Assembly: GCA_036346405.1 (NCBI GenBank)
Contig: CM070554.1
Coordinates: 44,353,058-44,417,057, forward strand
Reading direction: 5' to 3'
Length of the DNA: 64,000 bases
Origin: Phyllostachys edulis
Lineage: Eukaryota > Streptophyta > Magnoliopsida > Poales > Poaceae
Shown here: positions 33,724 through 45,221 of the stretch, one piece after another
How positions within the stretch are numbered: the first letter of the stretch is position 1
How the letters are laid out: each line of letters begins with the position of its first letter
Notes under the pieces: generated by a model
Databases searched by the model: none
What the model was told of the DNA's origin: nothing
The model's input: the letters and a program-made list of their open reading frames with translations, nothing else
Program-made: the position numbers and the translations under genes

Positions 33724-34610
33724 GGAAAGGCCCAACATATCAAGGAGCTAACTTGCCTTTGATGCCGAACTGTTGACTGCCCTTCAAGGGGGTGACTTTG
33801 AGATATACAAAATCGATTGTTCACAGCTCAACTTGCGACGACGACAATCCGCATAACACTTTTGCTGGGATTGAGCCGTGCGTAATCGGTCTCGAATTAA
33901 CTGCACTTGATTTTTGGCCTTTTAGATTGAGTCTGGACTAAAGAGTGGTTTTTCGCCGGTCTCAGACCAATTTAACGGGGTTCTACATCTTCTCCCATAT
34001 AAGGCCTCAAAGGGTGGCATGCCAAGACTAGCTTGAAAGCTATTATTGTAAGAGAACTCGATAACGACAAGCATTTTTCCCAATTCTTCTCGTAGGAGAA
34101 AACACAAGCACTGAGCATGTCTTCCAGAATTTGATTGCCTCTTTCAGCTTGACCTCCAGTTTGTGGATGGTAGGCAGTGCTAAAGGAAAGGCGAGTTCCC
34201 ATCGCTTCTTGCAAGCTCTTGCAAAATTGGGCTGTGAAAAGCGAACCCTGATCTGAAACGATCATCTTCGGTACCCCATGCAAGCATATGAAGTGAGATA
34301 CATAGAGGTCTGCCAGGCGACTCACACTAAGATCATCCCGCATGGGAATGAAATGTGCTACCTTTGTCAACCGATCAATGATAACCCAGATGGCGTCTTT
34401 CCCCGCAGAGGTACAGGGCAGACTGGTGATAAAATCCATTCCGATTAAGTCCCACTTCCACTCAGGAATGGGAAGAGGTTGTAACATGTTTGTTGGTCGC
34501 TGATGTTCGGCCTTCACTCGGCAACATACGTCGTACTTGGCAACGAATCTTGCAATATCCCTCTTCATTCGGGTCCACTAGAATCTCTACCGGAGATATT
34601 AATACATCTT
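33724..34610 (-). pseudogene. Tekay-type integrase in the pol patch
   Basis: N- to C-terminal: the HHCC remnant MKRDIARFVAKYDVCCRVKAEHQ, then the core with the first Asp in LIGMDFITSLP, the second in VSDQGSLFTAQF and the Glu in GGQAERGNQILEDM. After a frameshift near 34100 it continues SYNNSFQASLGMPPFEALYGRRCR, and ends near FGIKGKLAP, stop, YVGPFRIL. The D-D-E triad is present, but the frameshift and several stops disable it. No chromodomain follows, because the sequence jumps into LTR DNA exactly after GPFRIL. Confidence 0.85.
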
Positions 34611-34616
34611 TGTGGC

Positions 34617-35735
34617 CTAGGGATGAATGGACAGAGGGGATTCATGGGCTTCGAGTTGGATTAAATTTGAAAATTCCATAACCTTCGGAACAACAAGACG
34701 TGATCCGAACCATACGACTCCATGGTCATCTTCCGAGAAGCACTTGGCAGTCCCGTTCTTGATATTTGCCTTGATTCGGTTCACCCCATCGTTCGATTGT
34801 TGAGCGGCCTTGATCTGGTCTTCCAAGGTTGGTTGCACCTCCATGGCAGCGAGGAAACCATGCTCAACCACTTCCAAGTTGAGCTGCTGAAATTCTTCGT
34901 GGTGGGCAGGTTGTTGCTTCTTGATCAACAACGTATTGCAATAGACCTTCCTACTGAGTGCGTCGACAACAACATTGGGTTTGCCGGGATGATATTGGAG
35001 ACCCATATCATAATATTTGATCAACTCCAACCACCTTCTTTGCCTAAGGTTCAGATCCAGTTGGGTGAAAAGATACTTCAAACTCTTGTGGTCTGAATAC
35101 ACCTCGCAACGATTACCGATAAGGTAATGTCGCCAAATTTTCAGCGCATGGACCACTACAACTAGTTCCAAGTCATGGGTTGGATAATTGAGCTCATGTG
35201 GTCTCAATTGTCTGGATGCATAAGCCACTACTTTGCCCTGTTGCATAAGGACACACCCGAGTCCTTGATGAGAAGCATCGCAAAAGATATCAGAGCTTTG
35301 GGGAACATCAGGCAAGACAAGGACTGGAGCTGTGGTCAACTTCTTCTTGAGTTCTTGGACACTCTTCTCGCAATCAATGTACCACACATACTTCTTGTCC
35401 TTCTTGAGCAACTCTGTCATCAGCTTTGCGATCTTGGAAAAAATTTCGATAAAGCGGCAATAGTAGCCCACTAGACAGAGAAAGCTTCTGACATCGGATA
35501 CCGACTTGGGCTGACCCCAAGAGAGCACATCGCGGACCTTGCTAGGATCCACGGCGACACCTTCCGCTGAAAGAACATAGCCTAAGAATGCTACTTCCTT
35601 TAACCAAAACTCGCACTTGTTGATTTTTGCGTAAAGGCGGTGCTCACGAAGCTTCTCCAACACTAGCTTCAGGTGTTGGGCATGCTCTTCTTCGTCTTTC
35701 GAGTAGATGAGGATGTCATCCATGAAGACCACCAT
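34617..35735 (-). pseudogene. Tekay-type reverse transcriptase C-terminal part and RNase H
   Basis: A 372-codon open frame begins at the catalytic box VVFMDDILIYS (usual form F(I/V)DD), followed by HRLYAKINKCEFWL and VAFLGYVLSAEGVAVDP (RT thumb), then RNase H with SDIFCDASHQGLGCVLMQ, VAYASRQLRPHELNYPTHDLE, YSDHKSLKYL and the HPGKPNVVVDALSRK linker. It has no start of its own: solo LTR E (TSD accat) separates it from the RT N-terminal part at 40953. It is the best preserved coding stretch of the retroelements in this window. Confidence 0.88.
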
Positions 35736-36124
35736 TGTCAGACCCCCGGGCGTGGAATATCCGAAGACCTTATGTGTATACTATGCTAGTCCCAGGATTA
35801 ATGACTAGCACACACATTCACAACTTTTGGCATTCACAACCATACATTCAAATATACAAGGTAAAGCAAAATGGTACTTAACTTAAGCGATTACAATATT
35901 CACATTACAAAGGCCAACTGGCCAAAAGAGACTTAAGTACCAAAAGTAACAGAGTAACAGAAATATCAGCGGAAGATTAAAAGTGGTGAAAGCAAACAAA
36001 TTCTAGCGGTGTGCCCATTCATACCCAAAGGCAACCGACAAGGAGCAAATCCTAGATAGTCCCGTCACCGAACCCTCTGGTTCTGGGTGTGAAGAAAACG
36101 TCATCTGGCGTCGGCTTATCTACA

Positions 36125-36170
36125 AACTCTAAACCAACAATAATAGCAAGATTGAGTACTTGTGTACTCA
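36125..36170 (-). promoter_or_regulatory. Conserved hairpin plus 3'-splice-like module, LTR E
   Basis: TGAGTAC (36153-36159), four-base loop, GTACTCA (36164-36170). On the minus strand it is followed by ATCTTGCTATTATTGTTGG and TTTAG. Confidence 0.65.
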
Positions 36171-36411
36171 GCAAGACTTGTAGTGTATCGCAAATGTTAT
36201 ATTAGATGCATGGCTATCAAAGGAAAAGGCTACTACACTAGGCAATTTTTAGCATAAAGTGATAATTTTCAACAAGATATCGTATTTAGATTCAAATGGC
36301 AGCGAGTAAAACATTTTAAATCACCATTCCAATGACAGTAAGGTAACATCTCAATAATATTCATGTTAAATCCATGATCACAATCTCATAATAGTAAAGT
36401 AATAATTTCAA

Positions 36412-36569
36412 TAGTTCTCACATTAATCAATGATCACAAACTCATACCCTTCCCAAATTTTCCTAAACCCAAAAGTCCAAAATCTAACTGTAGTTCTCAC
36501 ATTAATCAATGATCACAAACTCATACCCTTCCCAAACTTTCCTAAACCCAAAAGTCCAAAATCTAACTG
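36412..36569. repeat. 79-bp tandem duplication
   Basis: Copies at 36412-36490 and 36491-36569, both starting TAGTTCTCACATTAATC and ending AATCTAACTG, differ at one position. This suggests a recent slippage or unequal exchange within solo LTR E. Confidence 0.92.
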
Positions 36570-36763
36570 TGCCTGCTTTCCCACAAATGATGTCTATGAC
36601 CGGGGACACAGCTATTCGAATAGATTAATGACTCTGCAGAGTTTGTACAGCCCACACGATATGAATACCTTATAATGTCGCCATGCACTCTTCCGTAGGA
36701 GTGTGACTAAGATATCATAATGAGGCCTTTACAATGTCATGTCCTAACTATCAAACCACCCGA

Positions 36764-36927
36764 GGAACACCCCATGGCAGGCTATCGTTCGCAACTGAAC
36801 CACGGGTGACCCTCGTGTCAATGGGCAACACCACATGGCAGTCTATCGTTCGCAACTGAACCATGGGTGACCCTGGGAAACACCACATGGCAGGCTATCG
36901 TTCGCAACTGAACCACGGGTGACCCTT
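36764..36927. repeat. Three tandem copies of a 50-60-bp unit
   Basis: Units share AACACC(C/A)CATGGCAG(G/T)CTATCG and CGCAACTGAACCA(C/T)GGGTGACCC; the spacing between copies 1 and 2 is larger by about 10 bp. Confidence 0.88.
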
Positions 36928-39900
36928 ATAATAACAACAGTAGCTACAACAATTAATGATTTGGTAGAAAGAACACAACAAATTATTCAACCAAGCCTTC
37001 GCCATAAATCCCAGCGTGTGGTTGCATGTAAGATTTGGTTCATCACATCACAGACCGGTCCTTAATTACCCAGACGGGGCTACACGAATCCGGGACAGTC
37101 TCTCTTCATCAACCTATCACCCGTCCAAGTCTAACTCACAATGCCCACAACCCAACAAGTTCACAACAACCAGATTCAAGATCAGAATACAATCCTCAAG
37201 TTTAACCAAATTCGATTTAACACATTCCTCAATTACGACATAATCTGATTCACACATTCCTCAAGTTTCAACATAATTCAATTCTCTTCGGCCGATGGAC
37301 TAGCTCCATCAACCGCTTTCGACTACAACTACTAGCATGGCTAAGCATCGATCTATCCTACAATAGAAAATTTCCTATACATACATATATCCTAAGTAAC
37401 AAAGGAATAATGGGATATCAACATTCAAGGAAGGTAATGCAATAATTAGGAATTTAACTACTTCTACCCACGAACATAATTTCCAAAATAGCATGCATAC
37501 ATATAGTTGCAAAACAAAGTACGTTAATTAAAATACTGGGATCAATATGATCAAAGGGGGTGCTTGCCTTGTTCTTGTTTATATTGTTCAGAGAGTGAGG
37601 TTGTCGCTTAATCGTCAATAATCTTGCTCGCGAACTCCAGTGTCTAATCGAAAGAACCAGAAACAAAACACAAATAGAGAAATAAACCCAATAGTAAGAA
37701 AATCCAAATATTTTGTATATTATTACCGAGAATGATTTTATATGAATTTAGCAAATAGATTCATTTAATTCTGAGTTCGTATGTGAAAGTTATTATTGTT
37801 TTAATTTTAGGTTGACTTGATTCCGGTTTATTGAGAGTTTCTTACTTATTGTTCTTCTCAGATTTTTCTTATCAAATTCTTTGCCTACTCAAAGGACTCT
37901 TTGATTAACTAGTTCACTGAACCTTTTGACCAAATGGTGGTTCACTGCTTGCTTTTGCATATTTAACAATAGTTGTTTTCAGATTGGGGTGTTGTTGCTC
38001 GATGAATGTTCATTGGTTGTTTGAGTTCATAAAATTCCTATCCATTTGTATTAGCCATGTCATTTACTTACTGTTATTTTTATTGATACTTAGATTATAA
38101 ACTCTGTTCATGTATCTTACAGAAGGGAAAACTTGAACTGAAGTGCTACTAGTTAACTTACTCCAAAAATCAAACTCCAAAATTGTTAATTCACTTGAGT
38201 GTCCTAATTAATAGCCATAAGATTTGCAGGAGTTGGTTTACCACTGTTAGCTTAATGTCCAATGGTTAACTGAATTATTAAACTTTCTAAGTACTTGCAT
38301 TAGCAATGTCATTAGCTTATTGACAAAACTATTCATTTTCAGACTATCCTCTCTGAACAGCTGACTGTAAAGCTACTAAGTATCTGTCAAACATGTTTAT
38401 CTGCTGGACTTAGGTATTAACATGTGATTTGAAAATTTGAAACCTCGAGTAGTGTTTAATCCTAATTACTAATATTTGGACTGCACACCTAATGGACTGG
38501 CCCTCTGTTATTTCCAATCCCCCTCAGTTCAACTTCTCTGATCTTCTACCTTGCAAAGTAAAACCTTTCTAAAGTGATAATCTTCATGCAAATCTCATAC
38601 TTCAATTTTGCCAAAACATTTAGGTGACCTAATGACATCTTCAAGGTTTGCTAGCAGCATGCAACTGGCTTTACAAAATAGCTTCTACTGACAAAGCCCT
38701 TCTCTGTTCAAACATTTTATCAAAAGAAAGTCTATGGTAATGAGGTACTGTTAGACAAGTCTTCTCACTTAATTCATTTATCTTTTGTCAAATGTACTTG
38801 TATAATTTGTATTAGTTCACTATCATTTCACTTTCTCAAAGCACTACTAGACATTTACCTCTACTTCAATGAGTTTTCAAGCATAACTTATCTGTTAAGT
38901 ACTTAACTCAGCTAATTACTCAATAAAGCTCTAATCATCCTTGATTAGCATTGTAGTTGTGATTTGCATCATCCACTAAATAACTTACTGACCAACTTAC
39001 TGGGATGAGTCCTACCGTAAATTCAGATTTTCATGTACCACTTTTCTGTTTATTCATCCAAAGTGAGGAATAAATCTGAGAATGAGTGTTTGTTAACTAC
39101 TTCCAATATCCACTTAAACAGTCCTTTTTAGTAATCAATTAGCTAAATGAATCAATAGTTTTTCTTACTACTTGTATTAGCAAAGTCAAAAGTCTAAGGA
39201 CAATTCTGATTATTTTCATATTACCTTCTCTGCTTATTTCATCAGACAACAAAAACTTCTCTCTGAACTGAGGTAGTATCTAAACTTCCTTCAAGATTCA
39301 AACTTCAATTTCCCTAATTCATTTGAGGAACCTAAATGGCATTCACAATAGGTGTTAGCAGCATTTGGTTTGCTTCAAACAAGGGTCCCACTGTCAGCCA
39401 CAGGGAGCTCAAGGGAAAACATGGGAAGGCTCGGCTAGAATGGGGCGGTGGTCATCGCCGGCGGTTGGACGGCGGCGAGGGTGAGGCGACTACGAAAATG
39501 GGTTGACAGGGAGGTAATGAAGCTAGAGGAGGCGAGGTTCCGGCTCCGGCGGCTCTGTGGCGGTGCGGCAAATGCAAGCGGCGGCCGGCCATGGACGGGA
39601 AACGTGGTGGTGGTGCTCGAAGAGGAATAGGGGGAAACCAAGGGGAACATGGGCATACTTGGGGTTCTAGGAGCACGATGGAGTGGTCGAAGGGAGACGT
39701 GGTGGCTAGAGTCGGTCTGGCAGCATGGACTGACGGCGGCGCGAGTGCTCCAGCGTGGAGGCGGTCCTGGAGAAGACGAGCGAGCAAGTGAGAGATATGG
39801 GGAGGTAAAGGAGGTTAGGTGCTACTCCCATCACGAGGAATCAGAGGAAGGTTCGCCGGAGAGGAAGTGGTGGCGAAAAGGGCGGTATTGGCTGGAACCG

Positions 39901-40171
39901 GAGAAGAGGGGTGCGTGCGGCTCCTTGGAGGATGAAATCTGGAATTGCTTGAGGGGTTCGGCTCCTCGTGGTGTGAGGTGCGCCGTGACGCGGTCTGCGG
40001 TGGACGGAGTTCACCGGAGCAACTAGAGATCTTGGAGGCGGCACGGCGGCTCGGCTCTCGGCATTCGGATCATGGCTCAACTGGAGCTCGGGGAGGGCTT
40101 GGGATGAAGCAGAAGGAGTGGAGGAGAATTGGAGAGAGGCAAAGAAATGGTGAGGCGAGCTCGGGCTCTTG

Positions 40172-40181
40172 GCTTAAATAG
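40172..40181 (-). promoter_or_regulatory. TATA-like box of solo LTR E
   Basis: On the minus strand CTATTTAAGC, identical to the box of solo LTR A at 5137-5146, at the end of a GC-rich stretch. Confidence 0.55.
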
Positions 40182-40952
40182 AGGGAGGTAGAGAGCAAGA
40201 TGGTGGCCGGCGTTGCGCTCAGTTGGTGTTGGCATTGACGGGCGATGGGATGGCAGCAGGGCATGGGCGAAACCGTGGTGAGGGGCAGCATGGGCTCGGT
40301 GATGGTGGTGGCGTAACCGTGGGCGGCTGAGGGAAACTGGGGGCGATGCTGGTGGGGCGGCAGGGATGCGCAGACGCATGGACATGCATGGTCGGAGCTA
40401 GCTCGGTGTGGTGGAGGAAGAAGGCTGCACAGTGGGGCCAGCTGTCAGCTAGAGAAAAAGACAATTGGTTTTCTAGACTTCAGAAAAAATGGCTGAGACT
40501 TTAGGGAATTATTTGATCAAGAAAAATAAGTCTAAAAATTATGAAACTTTTAGGGGAGGTTATTCACATAGTCTATTTCATACTATAATTTTTGTAGAAT
40601 TTTATTTGTTCATTAGATTTCCCTAAAAAAATATTTTAAGTTTCTGTTGTATGTATTTTTATGGTTTATCTTAAGGAAATTTTGTAAACATGTTTTAATC
40701 AATTTCCTATTTTAATACCAGTATAAACTCACCAATTTTGGATTTTCATTTTTCACATTTTGTTTCTAGTTGTTTTGATACTTAATTAGTTTTGTATTTA
40801 TAGAGTTTGATTTCTTATTTTCTTTATTAGTCAAAATGTCTAGCAATAAAATTCAGAAAAACAAATGTCAACAAAATACACCAAAAGTTTTCAGAAAGAT
40901 CGCATTTTTATACATTTGAAAATAATCCCAAATTTTGGGATGTTACAACCAT

Positions 40953-41429
40953 AAAGTTGTCTAAATACTCCATGGATATCGTGTTCTTAAGTGTCATGAA
41001 GTAGGCAGGAGCATTCGTCAAGCTGAAAGACATGGCGGTGTGCTCGTATAGTCCGTAGCGAGTAGAGAAAGCTATTTTTGGAATGTCTTCCGATCTGATT
41101 TTTATTTGGTTGTATCCCAACCTCAAATCAATCTTAGAGAATACCCGAGCTCCGGTCATTTGATCGAAAAGGTCGTCGATCCGGGGCAGCGAGTACATGT
41201 TCTTCAATGTTACTTCATTTAGCGGACGGTAGTCGACGCACATCCACATAGTCTTATCCTTCTTCTTCACAAATATTACTGGACAACCCCATGGAGATGA
41301 GCTAGGGTGAATAAAACCCTTCTCTTGTAGCTCACCAAGTTGCTTCTTCAATTCCTCCAATTCATTTAGAGGCATCCGGTATGGCCTTTTTGAGATCAGG
41401 GCGGTTCCGGGCAGCAGCTCGATGATTCT
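40953..41429 (-). pseudogene. Tekay-type reverse transcriptase N-terminal part in the pol patch
   Basis: Starts at the usual RT entry block IIELLPGTALISKRPYRM, then ELKKQLGELQEKGFIHPSSSPWGCPVIFVKKKD, CVDYRPLNEVTLKNMYSLPRIDDLFDQ, FSKIDLRLGYNQI (first catalytic Asp in KIDL), KIAFSTRYGLYE and FSLTNAPAYFM, ending MEYLDNFMVV at the LTR E insertion. Upstream of IIELLPG the sequence is LTR DNA (junction about 41429), so protease and the gag link are absent. Confidence 0.88.
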
Positions 41430-42906
41430 CAAATGAAAGGTAGTAACAGAAATATTATTTAAATGGTGAAGAATATGATAATGTGGATTTCTCCATGTGA
41501 TCTACTCCTTCTCAGGACGTGTCGTCCTCAACGATCACCTAAAAACAAAATTTGCAAGAGTGAGTCTAAGACTTAGCAAGTACGAATGAATGACATAAGA
41601 AACATTGAATCGAATGTCAAATAGAAACATTGAATTGGATACAATTCATTCTCAAATAATCCCATACATATGAACATACTATGAATGCGATGCAAGATGC
41701 ATATGACTCCACTTCCCTTCTACATATACTGGTATAGCCAGTGTAACACCTGTCGGTGTTCACTCATGCCCGTATTATCAAAATGCGGGGATTCAGGGCC
41801 CGTATGAAGAATCTTTCATACAAGGATCTAGTTGCCCATATTGAAAATATGGGGGATCTCAATACCCACTCCCGTGAGTTAAGCATGAATGCTTGAAATG
41901 AAGGTAATGAAATGAATGCATTCTTCCAAGCTAGCAATTTGATATCAACAATAACGGAAACATGTCTCCCATTCTGCTTATCATAAAAATTCATTTTTAG
42001 TCTCTCTGGCAATTTTATGAATTTGTCTACAAAAGTTAAGTTGGCGGGATCTCCTAATTCTGCCTTTAACTAATTTTAACAACCCGATGAAAACCACTGT
42101 CAGAAACTGACAGACAAACTGGATAGCAGCAATAAAATAGCTATAACTTTCATTCGGCTGATCTAAAAATTGTGTTCTTTAACATTATGGAAAGCTAAGA
42201 GAATTTCCTACAAAAGACATGTTGGTAGACATCCCTGATTCAGCAATTAACAAATTCTAAACTATCAGTTACTACGAATGCTAAAATTTGATAGGGGTTC
42301 TAGATAGCAACATTGCAAATACCATAACTCAAAAACTACACCTCCAAATAATGCAATTTTAGATTCTATGGAAAGCTACTGACAAATCCCACAATTCTTC
42401 AAGAGATGATAAACCCTAATTTCACAGTTACCAATTTCAAAACTACAGCACCACGAACAGTAGGAAATACCCAATCTGCTGCCCGAGATCAAACGTATAG
42501 AAAAGAATTAATATAAATAATGGGAAAATGAAAACATCCTTGAATACCTCGTTGAAACTTGCTGAACTCCTCGTGAGAACCTCCTCTCCCCTTCCTTCTC
42601 TCTTTTCCTCTTTATTTCTTCCTTGGCCGGCAGCAAGGGGCAGCAAGGGGGCGACATGGAGGGGGGTGGTGGCAGTAGGGGGGTGGTTTGCTACAGTAAC
42701 CATGTGCTATAGTAAATAGTGCCTAGGGTTTGGTGGTTCCTCCCCCCTAGTGGGCAGCCATGGACCTTGGGCCACAATGATCGCTTTTCCCCCCACATGA
42801 AAATGGATTGGCGACCCATTCCTCTCCTAAAAATATAAATTTTTCTTTCTAATTCTATTTAATTTCAGTACTAAACACTTTTTTAATGTTTAAACGGGTT
42901 ACTACA
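41430..42906 (-). mobile_element. Tekay-like 5' LTR, main part
   Basis: On the minus strand it starts TGTAGTAACCCGTTTAAAC at 42906. It aligns with 21399-23000 of the 3' LTR, with indels noted there. It ends at 41430 where pol sequence begins. The flank gaaca (42907-42911) repeats that at 21086-21090. Confidence 0.82.
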
Positions 42907-42911
42907 GAACA

Positions 42912-43186
42912 ACTATCACCTCCTCATACGGTATAAGGGATAACGTCGATCGATAGAGAGACAAGGACAACAAGCGACACAAGTAACAGAACAAGACATG
43001 TGTCATTAGTTCTACCCTTTAGTGATTTCTTTCCTGTTGTAAACACGATCAATACAAGAACACATGAGTATTATTATTATTCTCCCAAGAGAAGATCCGA
43101 ATCTGTCTAAATCTACGTGTCTCATCTTGTGTGGTCCCGATCAAGGAGTCCCCTCCATTCATAAGTTCGATATTAAAACATCAACA
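42912..43186 (+). mobile_element. Tat 3' LTR, second part
   Basis: Continues the LTR broken at 21090. The end is placed at CATCAACA (43186) by the TG/CA rule. The 5' LTR is not in the window, so this boundary is approximate. The LTR totals about 800 bp. Confidence 0.6.
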
Positions 43187-43417
43187 ACGTCAAATGGTAT
43201 AACATTTTATAGTTTTTCTTTTTTTTTAAATGAGCATTTATTTTTGTTATTTTAATAAAAATAATGTGTTATTTTTTAAGAAAAAATCAGGGTCTCTCCG
43301 TGCGCATAGCGGAAGTCCGGAATTAACTTACAACAGACTAGAATAACACTCTATAATATTAAAGTCTGTAATAACTTCTCTTTTTAGAGTAAGTCGGCAA
43401 TAACTTCTAGGAACACT
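43187..43417. other. AT-rich sequence, nothing recognised
   Basis: Short stretch between the Tat LTR and a hAT-like fragment, with T-rich and A-rich runs. No gene or repeat identified. Confidence 0.5.
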
Positions 43418-43499
43418 TAGACATGTTCAAGCTTGGGCCTAGGTTTTCCGCCACAGGTCCGGTCTGAAGCCCAAAAATGCCAACAAAAGTATTAAAAAT
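43418..43499. mobile_element. Left part of a hAT-like MITE split by a copia insertion
   Basis: TAGACATGTTCAAGCTTGGGCC at the left and, at 50306-50328, GGCCTTTGAACAAGACTAG form imperfect inverted ends (TAG-AC...TTGTTCAA). The interior (50177-50305) is rich in GGGCTT and resembles 27500-27640. No TSD was found, so the assignment is tentative. Confidence 0.4.
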
Positions 43500-43763
43500 T
43501 GTTAGGAAACCATGGGCCTGACCCAGCAGCCGACCCATGGGTGGGCGCTCCATCCAAAACCCTTGTAGGGTCTCTAGCCTATAAATAGGGGGTGCCAATC
43601 ATTGTAAAAAGCTGATCATGAGAAGAGAAATGAAGAGAAGAAAGAAGTCCCCTATATCTCTGTGTTCAATCTACTATTATGTACTTGTGTTCTTGTATGC
43701 GATTATATGCTTGTCTACAAGGTAATCGCACGGACTGGACTCGCCAACGATGGTTACTCAACA
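43500..43763 (+). mobile_element. Copia 5' LTR (264 bp)
   Basis: Starts TGTTAGGAAACCATGGGCC, ends TTACTCAACA. TATA-like CCTATAAATAGGG at 43579-43591. Confidence 0.9.
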
Positions 43764-43780
43764 CGTTATCAGCATGATCG
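43764..43780 (+). other. Primer-binding site of the 264-bp-LTR copia element
   Basis: CGTTATCAGCATGATCG lies directly after the LTR; TTATCAGCA is a common plant copia primer-site core. Confidence 0.7.
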
Positions 43781-45221
43781 ACTCCGGCCTACCTCTAGGC
43801 CTACTCTACTCGAATCGAAAGGTGTTCGTCTTAGCACAACGCTCGTAGATCGAATCGCATTTTCTAGATCGCTTTCAATTCCGCAAATTTAGCTTTCTAG
43901 ATTATTTCCTACCGTGCAAATTCACTATAATCTACCGCGAACCAACTTGAAGTCGTCGACACAATGCCAATCTGTAGGTTGCTTGAATGAGTATATGTCG
44001 ATTAGGCCAAGCCGATCGGTGGGTTGCATGAAAGAGCAGATGACAATTGCCTCAGCATTTCTACATTACATGAACAAGAAGAAAAAACGCGGACGCAGAC
44101 CCCATACACCCGCCACGTCATCTGCCGTCACCAAAGACATGGCCATGCACGACCATCGCGCCACATCTTGCCGCCACGGCCATCACCGCCCTCGGCCGCC
44201 TGTATTGCCGCTTCCGCCGAGCAGCCGCAGCATCTTGCCCGTCTTCCTGCAGCAAGCGTCTACCATGGCCAGCCTCGCCGCGGTCGCCCTCGCATGCGCC
44301 ACCGAGCCGATGCTCACATTTGCGCCAGCCGCGTGTCTCCGCCTCAAAGACTCAGACCGACCAACCGCGGCCCCTCCCGCGACACGCCATGGAGCTCGCT
44401 ATCTGATTCTTACCGCGCGCGCCGCCTCGGTGGCATAACCACTCTGGAACACCGCTTAAAGCCGGTCGTCACCCTCCCGACGCACCGCCACGCCACACTT
44501 CACTTGCCAGATGGCCACCGACATGGTATGCCTGCCACAGACGCGTTCGCCGCACCCTGCTCCCCACGTGTCACCTCCAAGACAAGTGGGCCACTGCCGC
44601 CTCAAGACGGGAGGCACCACCGCTAGGGTGCACAGGGCAGGAAACCCACCTCCCCACCCCTTTTCTCGACCGACCAAATGGGCTTACCAAAGTAGTTTAA
44701 TGGGCCCGACCAAGGAGATTCTGGGAAAAGGAAAAAAAGGGAAAGGAAAAGAAAATCCCAGATATTTGCAAATAAACCCTCAAAGTTCTTAGTATTACGA
44801 GGAAATATTTTGAGAAAGAAATTCTTGCAGAATAACCCCTCCGAAATTGAAAAATTGCATGGAAATTTTCAGAATTGAAATTTAGCGGTTTAGCCCCTGA
44901 AAATTGCAGAATTCACTGAAAATTCATATTCCGGCAGAAAAGGGCCTCAGGAATTCAAATTTTGAATCGTTTTGAGCATTTGAAGCATGTTTAACTTTGT
45001 TATTATTATTTCTATGTAATTTATTTATTGTATTTATTGTTTTGATTATCTGTGATTGTTTATATTACTTTTAATCACTGAAAATAGCAGTAAATCATGA
45101 AAAATGCATATAAAAATATGGCATCACGAACCGGGAGTTCGAAGAGTATTATGAGAATGTTACAACCATTTTATGTAAATTACCAGCAGTAATCTTATGA
45201 ACTCTTTGCATAAATATGGAG
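43781..45221 (+). other. Copia leader with a GC-rich block
   Basis: Non-coding leader. The part at about 44080-44690 is GC-rich and gives long overlapping frames of low-complexity Pro/Ala/Arg sequence with no domain, possibly foreign DNA picked up by the leader. A 25-bp copy of the gag start region lies at 45122-45146. Confidence 0.5.

Larger units (their letters stand above)
35736..40947 (-). mobile_element. Solo LTR E (TGTAACATCCC family) inside the RT of the pol patch
   Basis: On the minus strand it starts TGTAACATCCCAAAATTTGGG at 40947 and ends CCCGGGGGTCTGACA at 35736 (5,212 bp). The exact TSD accat is at 35731-35735 and 40948-40952, inside the codons for the RT block MVVF(I/M)DD. TATA-like box at 40172, hairpin at 36153, two local tandem duplications at 36412-36569 and 36764-36927. 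Similar in length and end sequence to solo LTR B. Confidence 0.9.
33715..41429 (-). mobile_element. Gypsy pol patch embedded in the Tekay-like 5' LTR
   Basis: Between LTR positions equivalent to 21123 and 21399 of the 3' LTR, about 275 bp of LTR is missing. In its place lies about 2.5 kb of minus-strand pol from the RT N-terminus to the integrase C-terminus, itself split by solo LTR E. The patch has no LTRs, PBS, PPT or TSD of its own. Its orientation equals that of the host element. Microhomology at one junction (9 bp) suggests template switching during reverse transcription or repair synthesis; this is inference. Confidence 0.75.
21091..42906 (-). mobile_element. Tekay-like chromovirus-derived, non-autonomous LTR element with nested insertions
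   Basis: On the minus strand it has 5' LTR pieces 42906-41430 and 33723-33691 around an embedded pol patch, a PBS at 33674-33690, an interior of about 3.3 kb without recognisable gag or pol, a chromodomain relic, PPT at 23001 and 3' LTR 23000-21091. A TSD gaaca flanks the whole (21086-21090 and 42907-42911) inside the Tat LTR. The ATWELES...SELFTSG chromodomain end is typical of the Tekay/Del chromovirus lineage. Solo LTRs C, D and E are nested in it. Confidence 0.82.
18195..43186 (+). mobile_element. Tat-lineage Ty3/gypsy element, 3' part, host of two large insertions
   Basis: The interior at 18195-20564 carries an antisense ORF. PPT GTTGGGGGC is followed by a 3' LTR of about 800 bp (20565-21090 plus 42912-43186). 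The Angela-like element interrupts the interior on the left, and the Tekay-like element (21091-42906, TSD gaaca) interrupts the 3' LTR. An antisense ORF between pol and the 3' LTR is a known trait of grass Tat-lineage elements such as Grande and RIRE2. The gag-pol part must lie left of the window, beyond the Angela-like element. It is the oldest recognisable layer here. Confidence 0.7.

Noticed and set aside
44024..44626. 200-codon frame and overlapping frames in the copia leader
   Set aside because: Low-complexity Pro/Arg/His sequence in a GC-rich leader, no start context or domain.
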